This document shows positions 16,173 through 25,067 of a stretch of 64,000 bases of DNA, piece after piece. Made by a program: the position numbers and the translations under genes. The notes beneath the pieces were generated by a model. It made no database searches. It was not told where the DNA came from and saw nothing but the letters and a program-made list of their open reading frames with translations. The stretch spans positions 618,825 through 682,824 of the forward strand of contig NZ_KZ559466.1 in NCBI RefSeq assembly GCF_002850745.1, given 5' to 3'. This DNA comes from Nonomuraea indica (lineage in GTDB: Bacteria; Actinomycetota; Actinomycetes; Streptosporangiales; Streptosporangiaceae). The first letter of the stretch is position 1. Each line of letters starts with the position of its first letter.

Positions 16173-17178
16173 CCTTCTTCAGGTTGGCCACCAGCTCCTC
16201 CAGGGAGGCCGCGTAGCCCTGGTAGCTGAACGGCGCCTCGGCGCGCCACGGGTAGAGCTGTCCGGCCTTGACCGCCGGCAGCTTGGCGAAGGTCGGCTTC
16301 TTCATCATCTCCTCGGGGGTGAGCGACTGGGTCCGCGTGTCGTAGAGGATGACGTCGGCCTCGTAGGTGTCGGCGTTCTCCCAGCTCAGCGACTGGAAGA
16401 AGCCGCCCTCGTCCACCTTGGAGGGCTTGATGACGTTCAGGCCGTTCTGGGTGAAGTGGGTGATGTCGGGGTACTCGGGCGGGTTGACCACCCACATCGT
16501 GTCGGGGCCTCCCGACATCATGAGGATCCTGAGGTCCTTGAACGACGCGAGCTCCTTGGTCGCGGCCTCGAACCTCGCCTTGGCCTCCGGCACGCCCTGC
16601 AGGCCGGCGCCGAGCGACCTGGCCAGCTCCTCGTACCTGCCGATCACGTCGGTGGCGCTCTTGCCGGTGAGCATGATGCCCACGGTCGGGGCGACCTGCT
16701 CGATCGTGGCCTTCGACTTCTCCGGGACGTACCAGAGCGTGTCCTTCACGTACATGTTGCTCACCAGCAGGTCGGGCTGGAGGGAGATGTACTTCTCCAC
16801 GTTGAACTCGTCCCACACGTTGCCGAGGCCCTCGACCTTGGTGATGTCGACGTTGCCGACCTGGGGGTCCCTGCTGCCGTCCTTCAGCTTGTGCGGGCCG
16901 AACACCCCGATCGGGCGCACGCCGAAGTCCCACAGCGCGGCGGCGGAGCCGACCTGGGCCACCACCCTGGAGGGGGCCTTGGGCTGCTCCAGCTTCTTGC
17001 CGCGGTCGTCGGTGAACGTCCACGCCGTCCCGGCCGCCGCGCTCTGCGACGAGGTGGCGGCCGTGGTGGCGTCACCGCCGGTCCCGGATCCCGACCCGCA
17101 CGCCGCCAGGGTGAGCGCCGCCGCCAGGCCCGCCGCCGCGCCGAGGAAGCCCCTGCGAGCCAGTACCGGTGCCGCCAT
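16156..17178 (-). CDS. Iron-siderophore ABC transporter substrate-binding lipoprotein
   Basis: 340 residues. The N-terminus carries twin arginines (ARRGFLGAA) and a lipobox LAACG, so it is probably exported folded by Tat and lipidated. The mature protein fits the FecB/FhuD class (PSRVVAQVGSAAALWDFGV, LQPDLLVSNMY). It should capture ferric siderophores outside the membrane for the divergent permease-ATPase operon. The ATG has TTAGGAG upstream, and an iron box begins 11 bases before the start. The siderophore type cannot be told from sequence. Confidence 0.9.
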   Translation of the reverse strand: MAAPVLARRGFLGAAAGLAAALTLAACGSGSGTGGDATTAATSSQSAAAGTAWTFTDDRGKKLEQPKAPSRVVAQVGSAAALWDFGVRPIGVFGPHKLKDGSRDPQVGNVDITKVEGLGNVWDEFNVEKYISLQPDLLVSNMYVKDTLWYVPEKSKATIEQVAPTVGIMLTGKSATDVIGRYEELARSLGAGLQGVPEAKARFEAATKELASFKDLRILMMSGGPDTMWVVNPPEYPDITHFTQNGLNVIKPSKVDEGGFFQSLSWENADTYEADVILYDTRTQSLTPEEMMKKPTFAKLPAVKAGQLYPWRAEAPFSYQGYAASLEELVANLKKASKLP

Positions 17179-17188
17179 GTCGATCTCC

Positions 17189-17207
17189 TAAGGTTAGGCT
17201 TGCCTTT
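17189..17207. promoter_or_regulatory. Iron box (DmdR/IdeR operator), siderophore-binding gene side
   Basis: The sequence TAAGGTTAGGCTTGCCTTT matches 17 of 19 positions of the actinobacterial iron-regulator consensus TWAGGTWAGSCTWACCTWA. It lies just upstream of the substrate-binding gene on the minus strand, so iron-loaded DmdR/IdeR should repress it. Confidence 0.85.
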
Positions 17208-17219
17208 ATTGGTCTCGCA

Positions 17220-17238
17220 TGAGATTAGCCTTACCTTA
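17220..17238. promoter_or_regulatory. Iron box (DmdR/IdeR operator), permease side
   Basis: TGAGATTAGCCTTACCTTA matches 17 of 19 consensus positions. It lies upstream of the first permease gene, 12 bases after the other box; the pair covers both divergent promoters. Confidence 0.85.
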
Positions 17239-17264
17239 CTTTGATGCTGACGAGAGGGGCCCAG

Positions 17265-18332
17265 GTGAGAGCGGACGCACAGGCCGTCGGCCGGCCGCCC
17301 GAGGTCGCCGGTGGGCCGGCTGCGCCGCGGCGCACCCGTCAGGCCGTGCTGGCCGCGGGGCTCGTCGCGGCGCTCGGCCTGCTCGTGCTGGCGGGACTGG
17401 CCAGCGTGGCGCTGGGCGCGCGGGCCGTGCCGCCGGCGACCGTCCTGGACGCCTTCCTCGCCCCCGACGGCTCCAACGACCACACCGTGGTCCGCCAGCT
17501 GCGGGTCCCGCGCACCCTGCTCGGCATCGGCGTGGGCGCGGCGCTGGGCCTGGCGGGTGCGCTCATGCAGAGCCTGACCCGCAACCCGCTGGCCGACCCG
17601 GGCCTGCTCGGCATCAACCAGGGGGCCGCGCTCGGCGTCACCGTGGCGCTCGGCCTGCTCGGGGTCTCCGACCCGGCCGGCTACGTGTGGTTCGCGTTCG
17701 CCGGTGCCGCGCTCACCTCCGTCGTCGTCTTCTCCCTGGGATCGGCGGGCCGGTCCGGCGCCGGGCCGGTCCGGCTGGCGCTCGCGGGTGTCGCCGTCGG
17801 CATGGCGCTCACCGCGGCGTCGTCGGCGATCCTGCGGATGGACGCGCAGACGTTCGACCGGATGCGGTTCTGGCTCACCGGGTCGCTGGCCGGGCAGGAC
17901 GCGGGCACGCTGGTGCGGCTGGCGCCGTTCATGGCCGCCGGCCTCGCCGTGGGGCTGCTGCTCGGCAGGCCGCTCAACACGCTGTCGCTCGGCGACGACG
18001 CCGGCCGGGCGCTCGGGGTGGCGGTCACCCGGACCCGGGTGCTCGCCGCCGTCGCGGTGACCCTGCTGTGCGGGTCCGCCACGGCCGCCGCCGGGCCGCT
18101 GTGGTTCGTCGGGCTGGCCGTGCCGCACGCCGTACGGGCCGTGGTCGGGCCGGACCAGCGGTGGGTGCTGCCCTACTCCGCGCTCGTCGCGCCCGTGCTG
18201 CTGCTGACGGCCGACGTGGCCGGGCGGCTCGTGGCCCGGCCCGGCGAGGTGCAGGTGGGCATCATGTGCGCGCTGCTCGGCGCGCCCGTCTTCATCCTCA
18301 TGGCCCGCCGCAGGAGGATCGCCGCGCTATGA
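17265..18332 (+). CDS. Iron-siderophore ABC transporter permease 1 (FecCD family)
   Basis: About 355 residues, strongly hydrophobic with the FecCD landmarks LRVPRTLLGIGVGAALGLAGA, SLTRNPLADPGLLGINQGAALGV and GPLWFVGLAVPHAVR. It forms half of the heterodimeric membrane channel with the next gene, which overlaps it by four bases (ATGA). I chose the GTG at 17265 because GAGAGGGG precedes it; an ATG at 17244 lacks a ribosome site but would be possible on a leaderless mRNA. Repressed by iron through the box at 17220, by inference. Confidence 0.9.
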   Translation: MRADAQAVGRPPEVAGGPAAPRRTRQAVLAAGLVAALGLLVLAGLASVALGARAVPPATVLDAFLAPDGSNDHTVVRQLRVPRTLLGIGVGAALGLAGALMQSLTRNPLADPGLLGINQGAALGVTVALGLLGVSDPAGYVWFAFAGAALTSVVVFSLGSAGRSGAGPVRLALAGVAVGMALTAASSAILRMDAQTFDRMRFWLTGSLAGQDAGTLVRLAPFMAAGLAVGLLLGRPLNTLSLGDDAGRALGVAVTRTRVLAAVAVTLLCGSATAAAGPLWFVGLAVPHAVRAVVGPDQRWVLPYSALVAPVLLLTADVAGRLVARPGEVQVGIMCALLGAPVFILMARRRRIAAL

Positions 18333-19390
18333 CCCGTCCCACCACCCGGCCGGGCGCCGGACCCGGCGCCGTCCGGCGGCGCGGCGCCGTCCGCGTCGGC
18401 CCCTGGTCCCTGCGCCCGGCGCCGCGCGCCCTGGTCGCCGGCCCGGCGCTCGTGCTCGTCGCCTTCGCCGTCGCCGTCGCCGCGATCTCGACCGGCGAGT
18501 TCACCGTGCCGGTGCCGGACGTCCTGGCGGCGCTGTTCGGCCAGGGCACGCCGGTGGCCGAGCTGATCGTCGGCAAGCTGCGCGCGCCGCGCGTGGTCAC
18601 CGGCCTGCTGGTGGGCGCCGCGTTCGGGCTCAGCGGCGCGCTCTTCCAGAGCCTGACCCGCAACCCGCTCGGCAGTCCCGACTTCATCGGTTTCACCGCC
18701 GGCGCCTCCACCGGCGGCATCCTCGCCGTGGTGACCGGCGGCACCGCCGCGCAGATCGCCGGCGGCTCGATGGCCGGCTGCGTGGTGACGGCCGCCCTGG
18801 TGTACGGGCTGGCGTTCCGGCGGGGCGTGCAGGGCTACCGGCTGGTGCTCGTCGGCATCGGCGCCAACGCGCTGCTGAACTCCGTCAGCTTCTACCTGCT
18901 GACCCGGGCCAACATCAACGACGCCGCGACCGCCGGCGCGTGGCTGACCGGCAGCCTCGGCGGGCGCGGCTGGGACCACGCGGTCCCCGTGGCGCTGGCG
19001 CTGGCCGTCCTGCTGCCGATCTGCCTGTACGTGTCCCGGCCGATGCGCATGATCGAGATGGGCGACGACGCCGCCCGGTCGATGGGCATCAACGTCGAGG
19101 CGGTGCGGGCCGCCGCCATCACGGCCGGGGTGCTGCTGTGCGGCGTGGCCACGGCCGCCGCCGGGCCGGTGGTCTTCGTCGCGCTCGCCGCGCCGCAGCT
19201 CGCCCGACGGCTCACCCGCTCGCCCGGCGTCACGCTGACGGCGTCGGCCCTCGTCGGCGCCGTGCTGCTGACCCTGTCCGACCTGGTCGCCCAGCGGCTG
19301 ATCGCGCCCCAGCAGCTTCCCGTCGGCGTGGTCACCGCCGCGATCGGCGGCGTCTACCTGGCCCTGCTCCTGCGAAAGGACCGCCACTGA
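18329..19390 (+). CDS. Iron-siderophore ABC transporter permease 2 (FecCD family)
   Basis: 353 residues. The FecCD features are LRAPRVVTGLLVGAAFGLSGA, SLTRNPLGSPDFIGFTAGASTGG and GPVVFVALAAPQLARR. An arginine-rich cytoplasmic tail of about 30 residues precedes the first membrane segment. The gene is coupled to both neighbours: ATGA with permease 1 and TGATG with the ATPase. NPLGSPDFIGF resembles the FepG-type half of enterobactin-class transporters and NPLADPGLLGI in permease 1 resembles the FepD half. Confidence 0.9.
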   Translation: MTRPTTRPGAGPGAVRRRGAVRVGPWSLRPAPRALVAGPALVLVAFAVAVAAISTGEFTVPVPDVLAALFGQGTPVAELIVGKLRAPRVVTGLLVGAAFGLSGALFQSLTRNPLGSPDFIGFTAGASTGGILAVVTGGTAAQIAGGSMAGCVVTAALVYGLAFRRGVQGYRLVLVGIGANALLNSVSFYLLTRANINDAATAGAWLTGSLGGRGWDHAVPVALALAVLLPICLYVSRPMRMIEMGDDAARSMGINVEAVRAAAITAGVLLCGVATAAAGPVVFVALAAPQLARRLTRSPGVTLTASALVGAVLLTLSDLVAQRLIAPQQLPVGVVTAAIGGVYLALLLRKDRH

Positions 19391-20208
19391 TGTCCCGTCC
19401 CGATCCCCGCGGGAGCCGCCTGTCAGGCAGCGGCCTGACCCTCGCCTACGACCAGCGCGTCGTGGCCGAGGACCTCGACGTGGTGATCCCCGACGAGTCG
19501 TTCACCGTGATCATCGGCCCGAACGCGTGCGGCAAGTCCACCCTCCTGCGCGCGCTGGCCCGCATGCTCAAGCCGAAGAAGGGCGCCGTGCACCTCGACG
19601 GCAGCGTCATCACCTCGCTGCCGTCGAAGGAGGTGGCGCGACGGCTCGGCCTGCTGCCCCAGTCCTCGATCGTGCCCGACGGCATCACCGTGACCGACCT
19701 GGTGGCCCGCGGCCGCTACCCGCACCAGCGGCTGATGCGGCAGTGGTCGCGCGCCGACGAGGCGGCGGTGGCGGAGGCGATGCGCGCCACCGACGTGGCC
19801 GGGCTGGGCGACCGGATCGTGGACGAACTGTCGGGCGGGCAGCGGCAGCGCGTCTGGCTGGCCATGGCGCTGGCCCAGGAGACCCCGATCCTGCTGCTGG
19901 ACGAGCCGACGACGTTCCTCGACATCTCGCACCAGATCGAGGTGCTCGACCTGTGCGCCGACCTGCACGAGGCCGGCCGGACGATGGTGGCGGTGCTGCA
20001 CGACCTCAACCAGGCGTGCCGCTACGCCACGCACCTCGTCGTCATGCGCCACGGGCGGATCGTCGCCGAGGGCGAGCCGTCCGCCGTCGTCACGCCGGAG
20101 CTGGTGGAGCACGTGTTCGAGCTGCGCTGCGAGATCATCCCCGACCCGCAGACGGGCACTCCGCTCATCGTCCCGGAGGCCCGCCGCCGCGTCTCAGCCG
20201 ACGCCTGA
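19390..20208 (+). CDS. Iron-siderophore ABC transporter ATP-binding protein
   Basis: 272 residues. Walker A GPNACGKST is at residues 43-51, the signature LSGGQRQR near 155, Walker B LLLDEP with TTFLDISHQ, and the switch histidine in VLHDLNQACRYA. This is a FepC-type ATPase for the two permeases encoded just upstream. The cysteine in Walker A is common in this subgroup. The gene ends the operon; a degenerate repeat array follows. Confidence 0.92.
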   Translation: MSRPDPRGSRLSGSGLTLAYDQRVVAEDLDVVIPDESFTVIIGPNACGKSTLLRALARMLKPKKGAVHLDGSVITSLPSKEVARRLGLLPQSSIVPDGITVTDLVARGRYPHQRLMRQWSRADEAAVAEAMRATDVAGLGDRIVDELSGGQRQRVWLAMALAQETPILLLDEPTTFLDISHQIEVLDLCADLHEAGRTMVAVLHDLNQACRYATHLVVMRHGRIVAEGEPSAVVTPELVEHVFELRCEIIPDPQTGTPLIVPEARRRVSADA

Positions 20209-20287
20209 CACCCCTCCCCCACCTGCCCGCCCGCGACTGCCCGCACGAGCCCGACCCGCGCAGGTCCGGCTCGCGTGGATGCGAGTC

Positions 20288-20433
20288 GATTCGGGGCCGC
20301 TCCACCCGGGACCGGCCGTTCGGGGCCGGCCCGCGCGGGACCGGCCGATCGGGACTGGTCCGCCCGGGGCCGACCGTTCGTGCGCTGGTCCACGCGGGAC
20401 CGGCGTTCGGGGCCGGTTCGCGCGGGCTGGTCA
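20288..20433. repeat. Degenerate 29-base tandem array next to the M20 peptidase stop
   Basis: About five imperfect units of roughly 29 bases, each containing a TTCGGGGCCGG-like segment and a GCGCGGGACCGG-like segment. On the minus strand the array begins right at the stop codon of the M20 peptidase gene and runs into the space before the siderophore ATPase gene. There are no unique spacers. Confidence 0.7.
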
Positions 20434-21684
20434 GAGGGTGCCGCAGCGGCGCACCGCGAGGAGGGCCAGGGCGCGGGTGGTCTCGCGCAGCTCGCGGAGA
20501 TCCACCTGCTCGCGCGGCGCGTGCGCGAAGCGGACGTCGCCCGGCCCGTAGTGCAGCGTCGGGATGCCGCCCGCCGCGTACAGCCGCAGGTCGCTCCCGT
20601 ACGGCGCGGCGGCCTCGCGCGGCGAGGTGCCGCAGACGTCGGCGACCGCCCGGTTCATCTCCCCCAGCAGCGGATGCCCCGCGGGCAGCCGGCCGCTGGC
20701 GAACTGCCCGCCCGGCCATGTCACGACGGGCGGATGGTCGCGCAGCCACGGGCTGGCCACGCCCAGCACCGCCTCCTCGAAGGCGGCCCGCGCCTCGGCC
20801 GGGTCCTCGTCCAGCCGGACCCCCATCCGCCCCTCGGCCACGAGCAGGTCGGGGACGCTGCTCGCCCAGTCGCCCGCCCGCACGGTGCCGATCTCGATCG
20901 GGTACGGCAGCACGTTGTCGCCGAACACGGTCGGCACGTCGCGGTTGCGCTCCTCCTCCAGCCGCCTGATCTCCTCGAAGACCGGCCAGAACACCTCGAC
21001 GGCGTTGACCCCTTCCAGGCGGGCGCCGCCGTGCGCGGCCAGCCCCTCGATCTCCAGCCGGAACGTCAGCGCGCCCGCGTTGGCGGTGATGACGGCGCCG
21101 CTGGTCGGCTCGGTGATCACGGCCGCCTCCGCGGTGTGCCCCCGGGCCAGCGTGGCGAACGCGCCCAGCCCGCCGTCCTCCTCGCTGACCACGCAGTGCA
21201 CGGCGAGCGGCCGGGCCAGCCGTACCCCGGAGCGCTTGATCGCGCGTGCCACGGCGAGGTTGGCGGCGAGGCCGGCCTTCATGTCGCAGGCGCCCCTGCC
21301 GTGCAGGATGTCGCCGGTGATCCGGGCGGCGAACGGGTCGCCGCCCGCCCATTTGGCCAGGTCGCCGACCGGCACGACGTCCACGTGGCCCTGCAGCGCC
21401 AGCGCGGGCACGCCCGCTCCCCCGGTCACCCCGACGACGCCGTAGGCCTCGGTGCGGGGCGCCTCGGTGGCGGGACAGTCGTCACGCCGGCGGAGGCCGT
21501 CAAGGTCGATCTTCCAGAGGTCCACGTCCAGGTCGGCCTCGGTGAGCAGGCGGGCCACGCGGTGCTGCAGCTCCGACTCGGCGTCGGTGCCGGTGACGCT
21601 GGGCACCCGCACCGTCTCGGCCAGCAGGGCAACGGTCTCGGCGTCGTCGACGGCGTCGAGGACCCTGGCTTCCACGTCGTGCAT
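20431..21684 (-). CDS. M20 family metallopeptidase (ArgE/DapE type)
   Basis: 417 residues. The family metal sites are visible: LQGHVDVVP near residue 100, the GRGACDMKAGLAA segment with the bridging aspartate, and SEEDGGLGA carrying the catalytic glutamate pair. A dimerisation domain sits in the middle, and the last metal histidine is probably in RFAHAPREQV near the C-terminus. Members deacylate N-acyl amino acids or cleave dipeptides. No biosynthetic partner gene adjoins it, so acetylornithine is not assured as substrate. ATG start at 21684. Confidence 0.87.
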   Translation of the reverse strand: MHDVEARVLDAVDDAETVALLAETVRVPSVTGTDAESELQHRVARLLTEADLDVDLWKIDLDGLRRRDDCPATEAPRTEAYGVVGVTGGAGVPALALQGHVDVVPVGDLAKWAGGDPFAARITGDILHGRGACDMKAGLAANLAVARAIKRSGVRLARPLAVHCVVSEEDGGLGAFATLARGHTAEAAVITEPTSGAVITANAGALTFRLEIEGLAAHGGARLEGVNAVEVFWPVFEEIRRLEEERNRDVPTVFGDNVLPYPIEIGTVRAGDWASSVPDLLVAEGRMGVRLDEDPAEARAAFEEAVLGVASPWLRDHPPVVTWPGGQFASGRLPAGHPLLGEMNRAVADVCGTSPREAAAPYGSDLRLYAAGGIPTLHYGPGDVRFAHAPREQVDLRELRETTRALALLAVRRCGTL

Positions 21685-21803
21685 GAGGCAAGCCTCTCAC
21701 GACGCGAACCTCTGCGGTGATCGGTGGTGATACCGGCCGGGAGTGGACAGGGCGAGCGTGTCCGGCAGGGCGACGGCGTCCCGGCGGATCGTAAACTTGA
21801 CCC

Positions 21804-22124
21804 GTGGAACAGCCCAAGTTCGAGATTCAGATGCTGCACGACCGCGTGATGATCCGCCTGGAGCAGAAGGCCGAGGAGCGCCGCAGCGGCTCGGGGATCG
21901 TCATCCCGGCGACGGTCAAGCTGGCCAACCGGCTGGCGTGGGGCGAGGTCTGCGGCGTCGGCTCCAACGTGCGCTCGGTCAAGGTGGGCGACAAGGTGCT
22001 GCTCAACCCGGAGGACCAGTTCGAGGTGGAGCTGCACGCGCAGACCTATCTCGTCATGCGCGAGCGCGACCTGCACGCCGTGGCCACCCAGGAGACCGAC
22101 CACGGCACCGGCCTCTACCTGTGA
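21804..22124 (+). CDS. GroES-like (Cpn10 family) protein
   Basis: 106 residues, close to standard GroES. The family core shows in MLHDRVMIRLEQKAEERRSGSGIVIP, a GEVCGVG turn and VKVGDKVLLNP. It may be a second, specialised co-chaperonin because no groEL adjoins it and the C-terminal part (VMRERDLHAVATQ) diverges from housekeeping GroES. The GTG start is only about 15 bases from a GTAAACTTGAC segment. It ends one base from the convergent membrane-protein gene. Confidence 0.8.
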   Translation: MEQPKFEIQMLHDRVMIRLEQKAEERRSGSGIVIPATVKLANRLAWGEVCGVGSNVRSVKVGDKVLLNPEDQFEVELHAQTYLVMRERDLHAVATQETDHGTGLYL

Positions 22125-22580
22125 TCAGACGAACCGCTGGGCGTACATGAGCAGGTCGATGCCGAGCGTCCGCATCCCGAAGTAGACGATCGCGGTCGCC
22201 GCGCACACCGTCACGACGAGCACGATGATCCGCACCGTCCAGCCCTGCCGCTTGTACCACTCGGTCCAGGCGTGCAGCATGCGCTTGCCGAACTCCAGCA
22301 CCCGGTGCGCCCAGTGGAACTCGGTGGCCAGCACGGCGAGGCCGGCGAAGACCACGAGCCAGCCCGGCCCGGGGAACGGCACCATGATGAGCCCGCCGAC
22401 CACCATGACGGCGCCGATGACGCCGATCACGATCTTGAGGGTGAGAGCCCCGGTGCGGGTGGATCGGATGCCGTCGAGCCAGCCGTGCAGGCCGCTGCGG
22501 CGCTGTGGCATGCCGGACCGCCCCGCGGCCTCGTCCTTGACCACGTCGGCGTCCCCGGTGTCGGAATCTTGGATCGGCAC
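22125..22580 (-). CDS. TIGR02611-type actinobacterial membrane protein
   Basis: About 151 residues. Two or three hydrophobic segments surround the family motif VPFPGPGWLVVFAGLAVLATE (PGPGW), and a further segment lies at the C-terminus (IIVLVVTVCAATAIVYFG). The N-terminal 45 residues are polar and cytoplasmic. Function of the family is unknown. I chose the GTG at 22580, preceded by CCGGGGG; the frame remains open to 22673. No operon partner. Confidence 0.75.
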   Translation of the reverse strand: MPIQDSDTGDADVVKDEAAGRSGMPQRRSGLHGWLDGIRSTRTGALTLKIVIGVIGAVMVVGGLIMVPFPGPGWLVVFAGLAVLATEFHWAHRVLEFGKRMLHAWTEWYKRQGWTVRIIVLVVTVCAATAIVYFGMRTLGIDLLMYAQRFV

Positions 22581-22721
22581 GGTACCCCCGGACGTTCGAT
22601 GTGCCTCCCAAGGATAAGGCCCTTCCGCCCGACGCAGGCGGACAGAAGGGTCATGACTGCCAAACCCCGTCATAAGTAAAATCTGCCGCCCGGATCTGCA
22701 GGTACCTCCAGCGATCGGTTA

Positions 22722-23639
22722 ATGTCTCCTATGCCCGAGGTCATGCTTCGCACCGTCACCGGCCCCGTCCGCGCCGCCTCCATCGACGGTGCCGTCCTCC
22801 CCCACGAGCACCTGCGCACCGACATGCGCTGGGCGGTCGGCATCGACTCCGACCCGCACCGCTGGCTCGACGAGGAGCACACCGTCACCGCAGAGCTGCA
22901 CGAGGTGCGCCAGTCCGACCGGCTCAACCTGGTCGTCGACCTGACCTCCGTCGGCATGGGCCGCGACGCCGCCACCCTCGCCCGCGTCGCCGCGGCGAGC
23001 CGCGTACCGGTGATCGCCGGAACCGGACTGTTCGCCGAGCCGTTCACCGAGATCCGCGACGCGGACGTGGACGCGCTCACCGGGACGCTCATGCGGGAGA
23101 TCACCGACGGCCTCGACGGCACCGGGGTGTTCCCCGGCGTGATCGGCGAGGTCGGCTGCTGGGGCGCCGTGCCGACGCCCGCGGAGGAGCGCGCGCTCGT
23201 CGCCGCGGCCCGCGCGTCGGTGGCCACCCGCCTGCCGGTCGCCACCTACGGCCGTGACGGCCTCGGCATGCTGGAGCTCCTGCTGGGCAGCGGCGTGCCG
23301 GGCGCGCGGGTGAGCGTCGGCTACGCGGGCTCGGACGTGCCCACCGCGCGGAAGATCGCCGAAGCGGGCGCGTACGTGAGCGTGACCGCGCTCGGCGCGG
23401 GCGTGGAACGGGCGGCCCGGATCGCGCTCGACCTCGTCGAGGAGGGCCATGCCGAGCGGCTGCTGCTCAGCACCGGCCTCAGCCGGATCGCCCAGACGGC
23501 CAAGTACGGCGGTCCCGGCTACGGGCTGCTGTTCCGCGAGCTGCTGCCCCGCCTGCGCGAGGCCGGCGCCGGCGAGGACGTCGTCCGGCTGATCACCCAC
23601 GACAACCCGCTGCGCTGGCTGACCAGCGGCTACGCCTGA
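22722..23639 (+). CDS. Phosphotriesterase-like protein lacking most metal ligands
   Basis: 305 residues with the fold signatures of the phosphotriesterase family: [19 protein letters not shown] at the N-terminus, [20 protein letters not shown] and a C-terminal [10 protein letters not shown]. The HEH pair remains, and GEVGC could supply the bridging acid. The other ligands are lost: the usual THxH strand reads ATYGRDG, the GHxGD strand reads GYAGSD, and the HD of the last site reads TG in STGLSR. It is probably inactive as a classic binuclear hydrolase, or works with one metal. Starts at ATG 22722 or 22731. A P-loop kinase gene follows after 14 bases. Confidence 0.75.
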   Translation: MSPMPEVMLRTVTGPVRAASIDGAVLPHEHLRTDMRWAVGIDSDPHRWLDEEHTVTAELHEVRQSDRLNLVVDLTSVGMGRDAATLARVAAASRVPVIAGTGLFAEPFTEIRDADVDALTGTLMREITDGLDGTGVFPGVIGEVGCWGAVPTPAEERALVAAARASVATRLPVATYGRDGLGMLELLLGSGVPGARVSVGYAGSDVPTARKIAEAGAYVSVTALGAGVERAARIALDLVEEGHAERLLLSTGLSRIAQTAKYGGPGYGLLFRELLPRLREAGAGEDVVRLITHDNPLRWLTSGYA

Positions 23640-23653
23640 CGCGTGCGGACCCC

Positions 23654-24244
23654 GTGAACGCGCGCATCGGCACGGTGTGGGTGGTCAGCGGGCCGCCGGG
23701 CGCGGGCAAGTCGACGGTCGCGGCCGAGCTGCTCGCCCGCCTGTCGCCGGTGCCCGCCCTGCTCGACAAGGACACCGTCTACGGCGACTTCGTCGCCGCG
23801 GTCCTCTCCGGGTACGGCAGGCCGTACGGCGAGCGTGAGGGCCCCTGGTACGACCGGCATGTCAAGCGTCACGAGTACGCCGGGCTGACCCGGCTGGCCC
23901 GGCAGATCCGCGGCCACGGGTGCCCCGTGCTGCTCGACGGGCCGTTCACCGGGCAGGTCCACTCGGCGGAGCGGTGGGCCGGGTGGGTGACGGAGCTCGG
24001 CGGCCCGCCGGTGCGCCTGCTGTGGGTGCGCTCGGACGGCGAGACGCTGCGCGAGCGGCTGCTGGCCCGCGGGCTCGGCAGGGACGCGGGCAAGCTGGCG
24101 GACTTCGACGCGTTCCTGCAGGCGGTCAAGGTGGACGAGCCGCCGGCCGTGCCCCACCTCGAGATCGACAACCGGCGCGGCGCCCCGCCACCGGACGCCC
24201 AGCTCACCGCGGCCGGCATCCTCCCGCACCCGGACGGCGGGTAG
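23654..24244 (+). CDS. P-loop kinase-like NTPase (AAA_33 type)
   Basis: 196 residues. Walker [10 protein letters not shown] lies near residue 13. The later segment [10 protein letters not shown] could be the Walker B/acceptor-binding region, and [17 protein letters not shown] resembles the arginine-rich lid of small-molecule kinases. It belongs to the predicted kinase group related to gluconate and shikimate kinases; the substrate is unknown. GTG start, no obvious ribosome site, in likely operon with the phosphotriesterase-like gene just upstream. Confidence 0.75.
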   Translation: MNARIGTVWVVSGPPGAGKSTVAAELLARLSPVPALLDKDTVYGDFVAAVLSGYGRPYGEREGPWYDRHVKRHEYAGLTRLARQIRGHGCPVLLDGPFTGQVHSAERWAGWVTELGGPPVRLLWVRSDGETLRERLLARGLGRDAGKLADFDAFLQAVKVDEPPAVPHLEIDNRRGAPPPDAQLTAAGILPHPDGG

Positions 24245-24252
24245 GCCCACCC

Positions 24253-24420
24253 GCACCCACGCCGGCGGATGGACCACGGCACGCCCACGGCGGCGGGCAG
24301 ACCACCGCACGCTCACGGGGATCTGCCCATCACCGCATGCTCACGGCGATGGGCAGATCGCCGCGCGCTCACGGCGGCGGGTAGATCGCCGCGCGCTCAC
24401 GGCGGCGGGTAGATCGCCGC
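24253..24420. repeat. Six-copy 28-base tandem array covering the TetR gene 3' end
   Basis: The copy at 24393-24420 contains the last codons and stop of the TetR gene. Copies 24365-24392 (nearly exact), 24337-24364, 24309-24336, 24281-24308 and 24253-24280 become less exact with distance. Most copies keep GTGAGC, the stop-codon context. The length is not a multiple of three. Confidence 0.85.
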
Positions 24421-25017
24421 GAACATGGCGGGCAGGCGCGGGACCAGGCGGGTGAAGCGCCCCTCCTCGTACGTCGCGCCCGGCTCGTTGGCGAGCTGCT
24501 GGGAGATGGGCCCCGCGATGAGGCTCGCCGCCAGGGCGAGCCCCTCTTCCCCCGCCGCGTCCGGATGCAGCTCCCCACGCGCGACCGCCGCCCGGATCAG
24601 GGCGGCGAAGTGCTCGTGGACGGCCAGCGCCGGCGCGTACGCCTCCGGCGAGGGCCGGTAGCCCGGCACCGGGCGCCAGAACAGGAGCTGGGCCGTCACC
24701 TGGTTGGCCATGATCCAGCGCGCCCCCGCCTCCAGGGAGGCGCCCATCGCGGCAAGGCCCGGCTCGTGCGGGGCCGCCGCCTGCCGTACCGCGTCGAGGT
24801 AGCCCTCCTGGCCGCGCCGGAACAGCGCGTCGTACACCGCGTGCCGCGAGGCCACGTACTTGTACAGCGACGGCGGCCGGACGCCGAGCCGCCGCGCGAC
24901 GGCGGCCAGGCTCAGCCCGGCGACGCCCTCCTCCGCCATCACCTCCAGCGCGATGTCGAGGATCTCGGCGATCGTCTCGGCCCGGCGGCGTGCTCGGCGA
25001 TCCGGAATGTCGGCCAC
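24397..25017 (-). CDS. TetR family regulator
   Basis: 206 residues. The N-terminal TetR helix-turn-helix is clear: ILDIALEVMAEEGVAGLSLAAVARRLGVRPPSLYKYV, followed by a C-terminal ligand domain of the TetR_C_33/WHG type (AALIRAAVARGELHPD). The gene diverges from the UvrA-like gene across a long palindrome, so it likely represses that gene and itself. Its 3' end is part of a 28-base tandem array. Confidence 0.9.
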   Translation of the reverse strand: MADIPDRRARRRAETIAEILDIALEVMAEEGVAGLSLAAVARRLGVRPPSLYKYVASRHAVYDALFRRGQEGYLDAVRQAAAPHEPGLAAMGASLEAGARWIMANQVTAQLLFWRPVPGYRPSPEAYAPALAVHEHFAALIRAAVARGELHPDAAGEEGLALAASLIAGPISQQLANEPGATYEEGRFTRLVPRLPAMFAAIYPPP

Positions 25018-25023
25018 GCCCTG

Positions 25024-25054
25024 TAGCTTAGGCTAAAAGCATTAGCCAAAGCTA
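25024..25054. promoter_or_regulatory. 31-base palindromic operator between TetR and UvrA-like genes
   Basis: Arms TAGCTT-A-GGCTAA and TTAGCC-A-AAGCTA are inverted around AAGCA, with one mismatch. The site begins 7 bases from the TetR start and ends 13 bases before the UvrA-like start, which is the expected position for an autoregulated repressor. The GTG start of the UvrA-like gene follows closely. Confidence 0.8.
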
Positions 25055-25067
25055 GGGGAGGACAGGC

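Noticed and set aside
20288..20433. Candidate CRISPR array or regulatory palindrome set
   Set aside because: About 29-base imperfect repeats without unique spacers; better explained as slippage array at a gene 3' end.
20431..21684. Acetylornithine deacetylase of arginine biosynthesis (argE)
   Set aside because: The M20 family assignment is firm, but no arginine gene is nearby and actinomycetes mostly use the cyclic ArgJ route, so the narrow name is unsupported.
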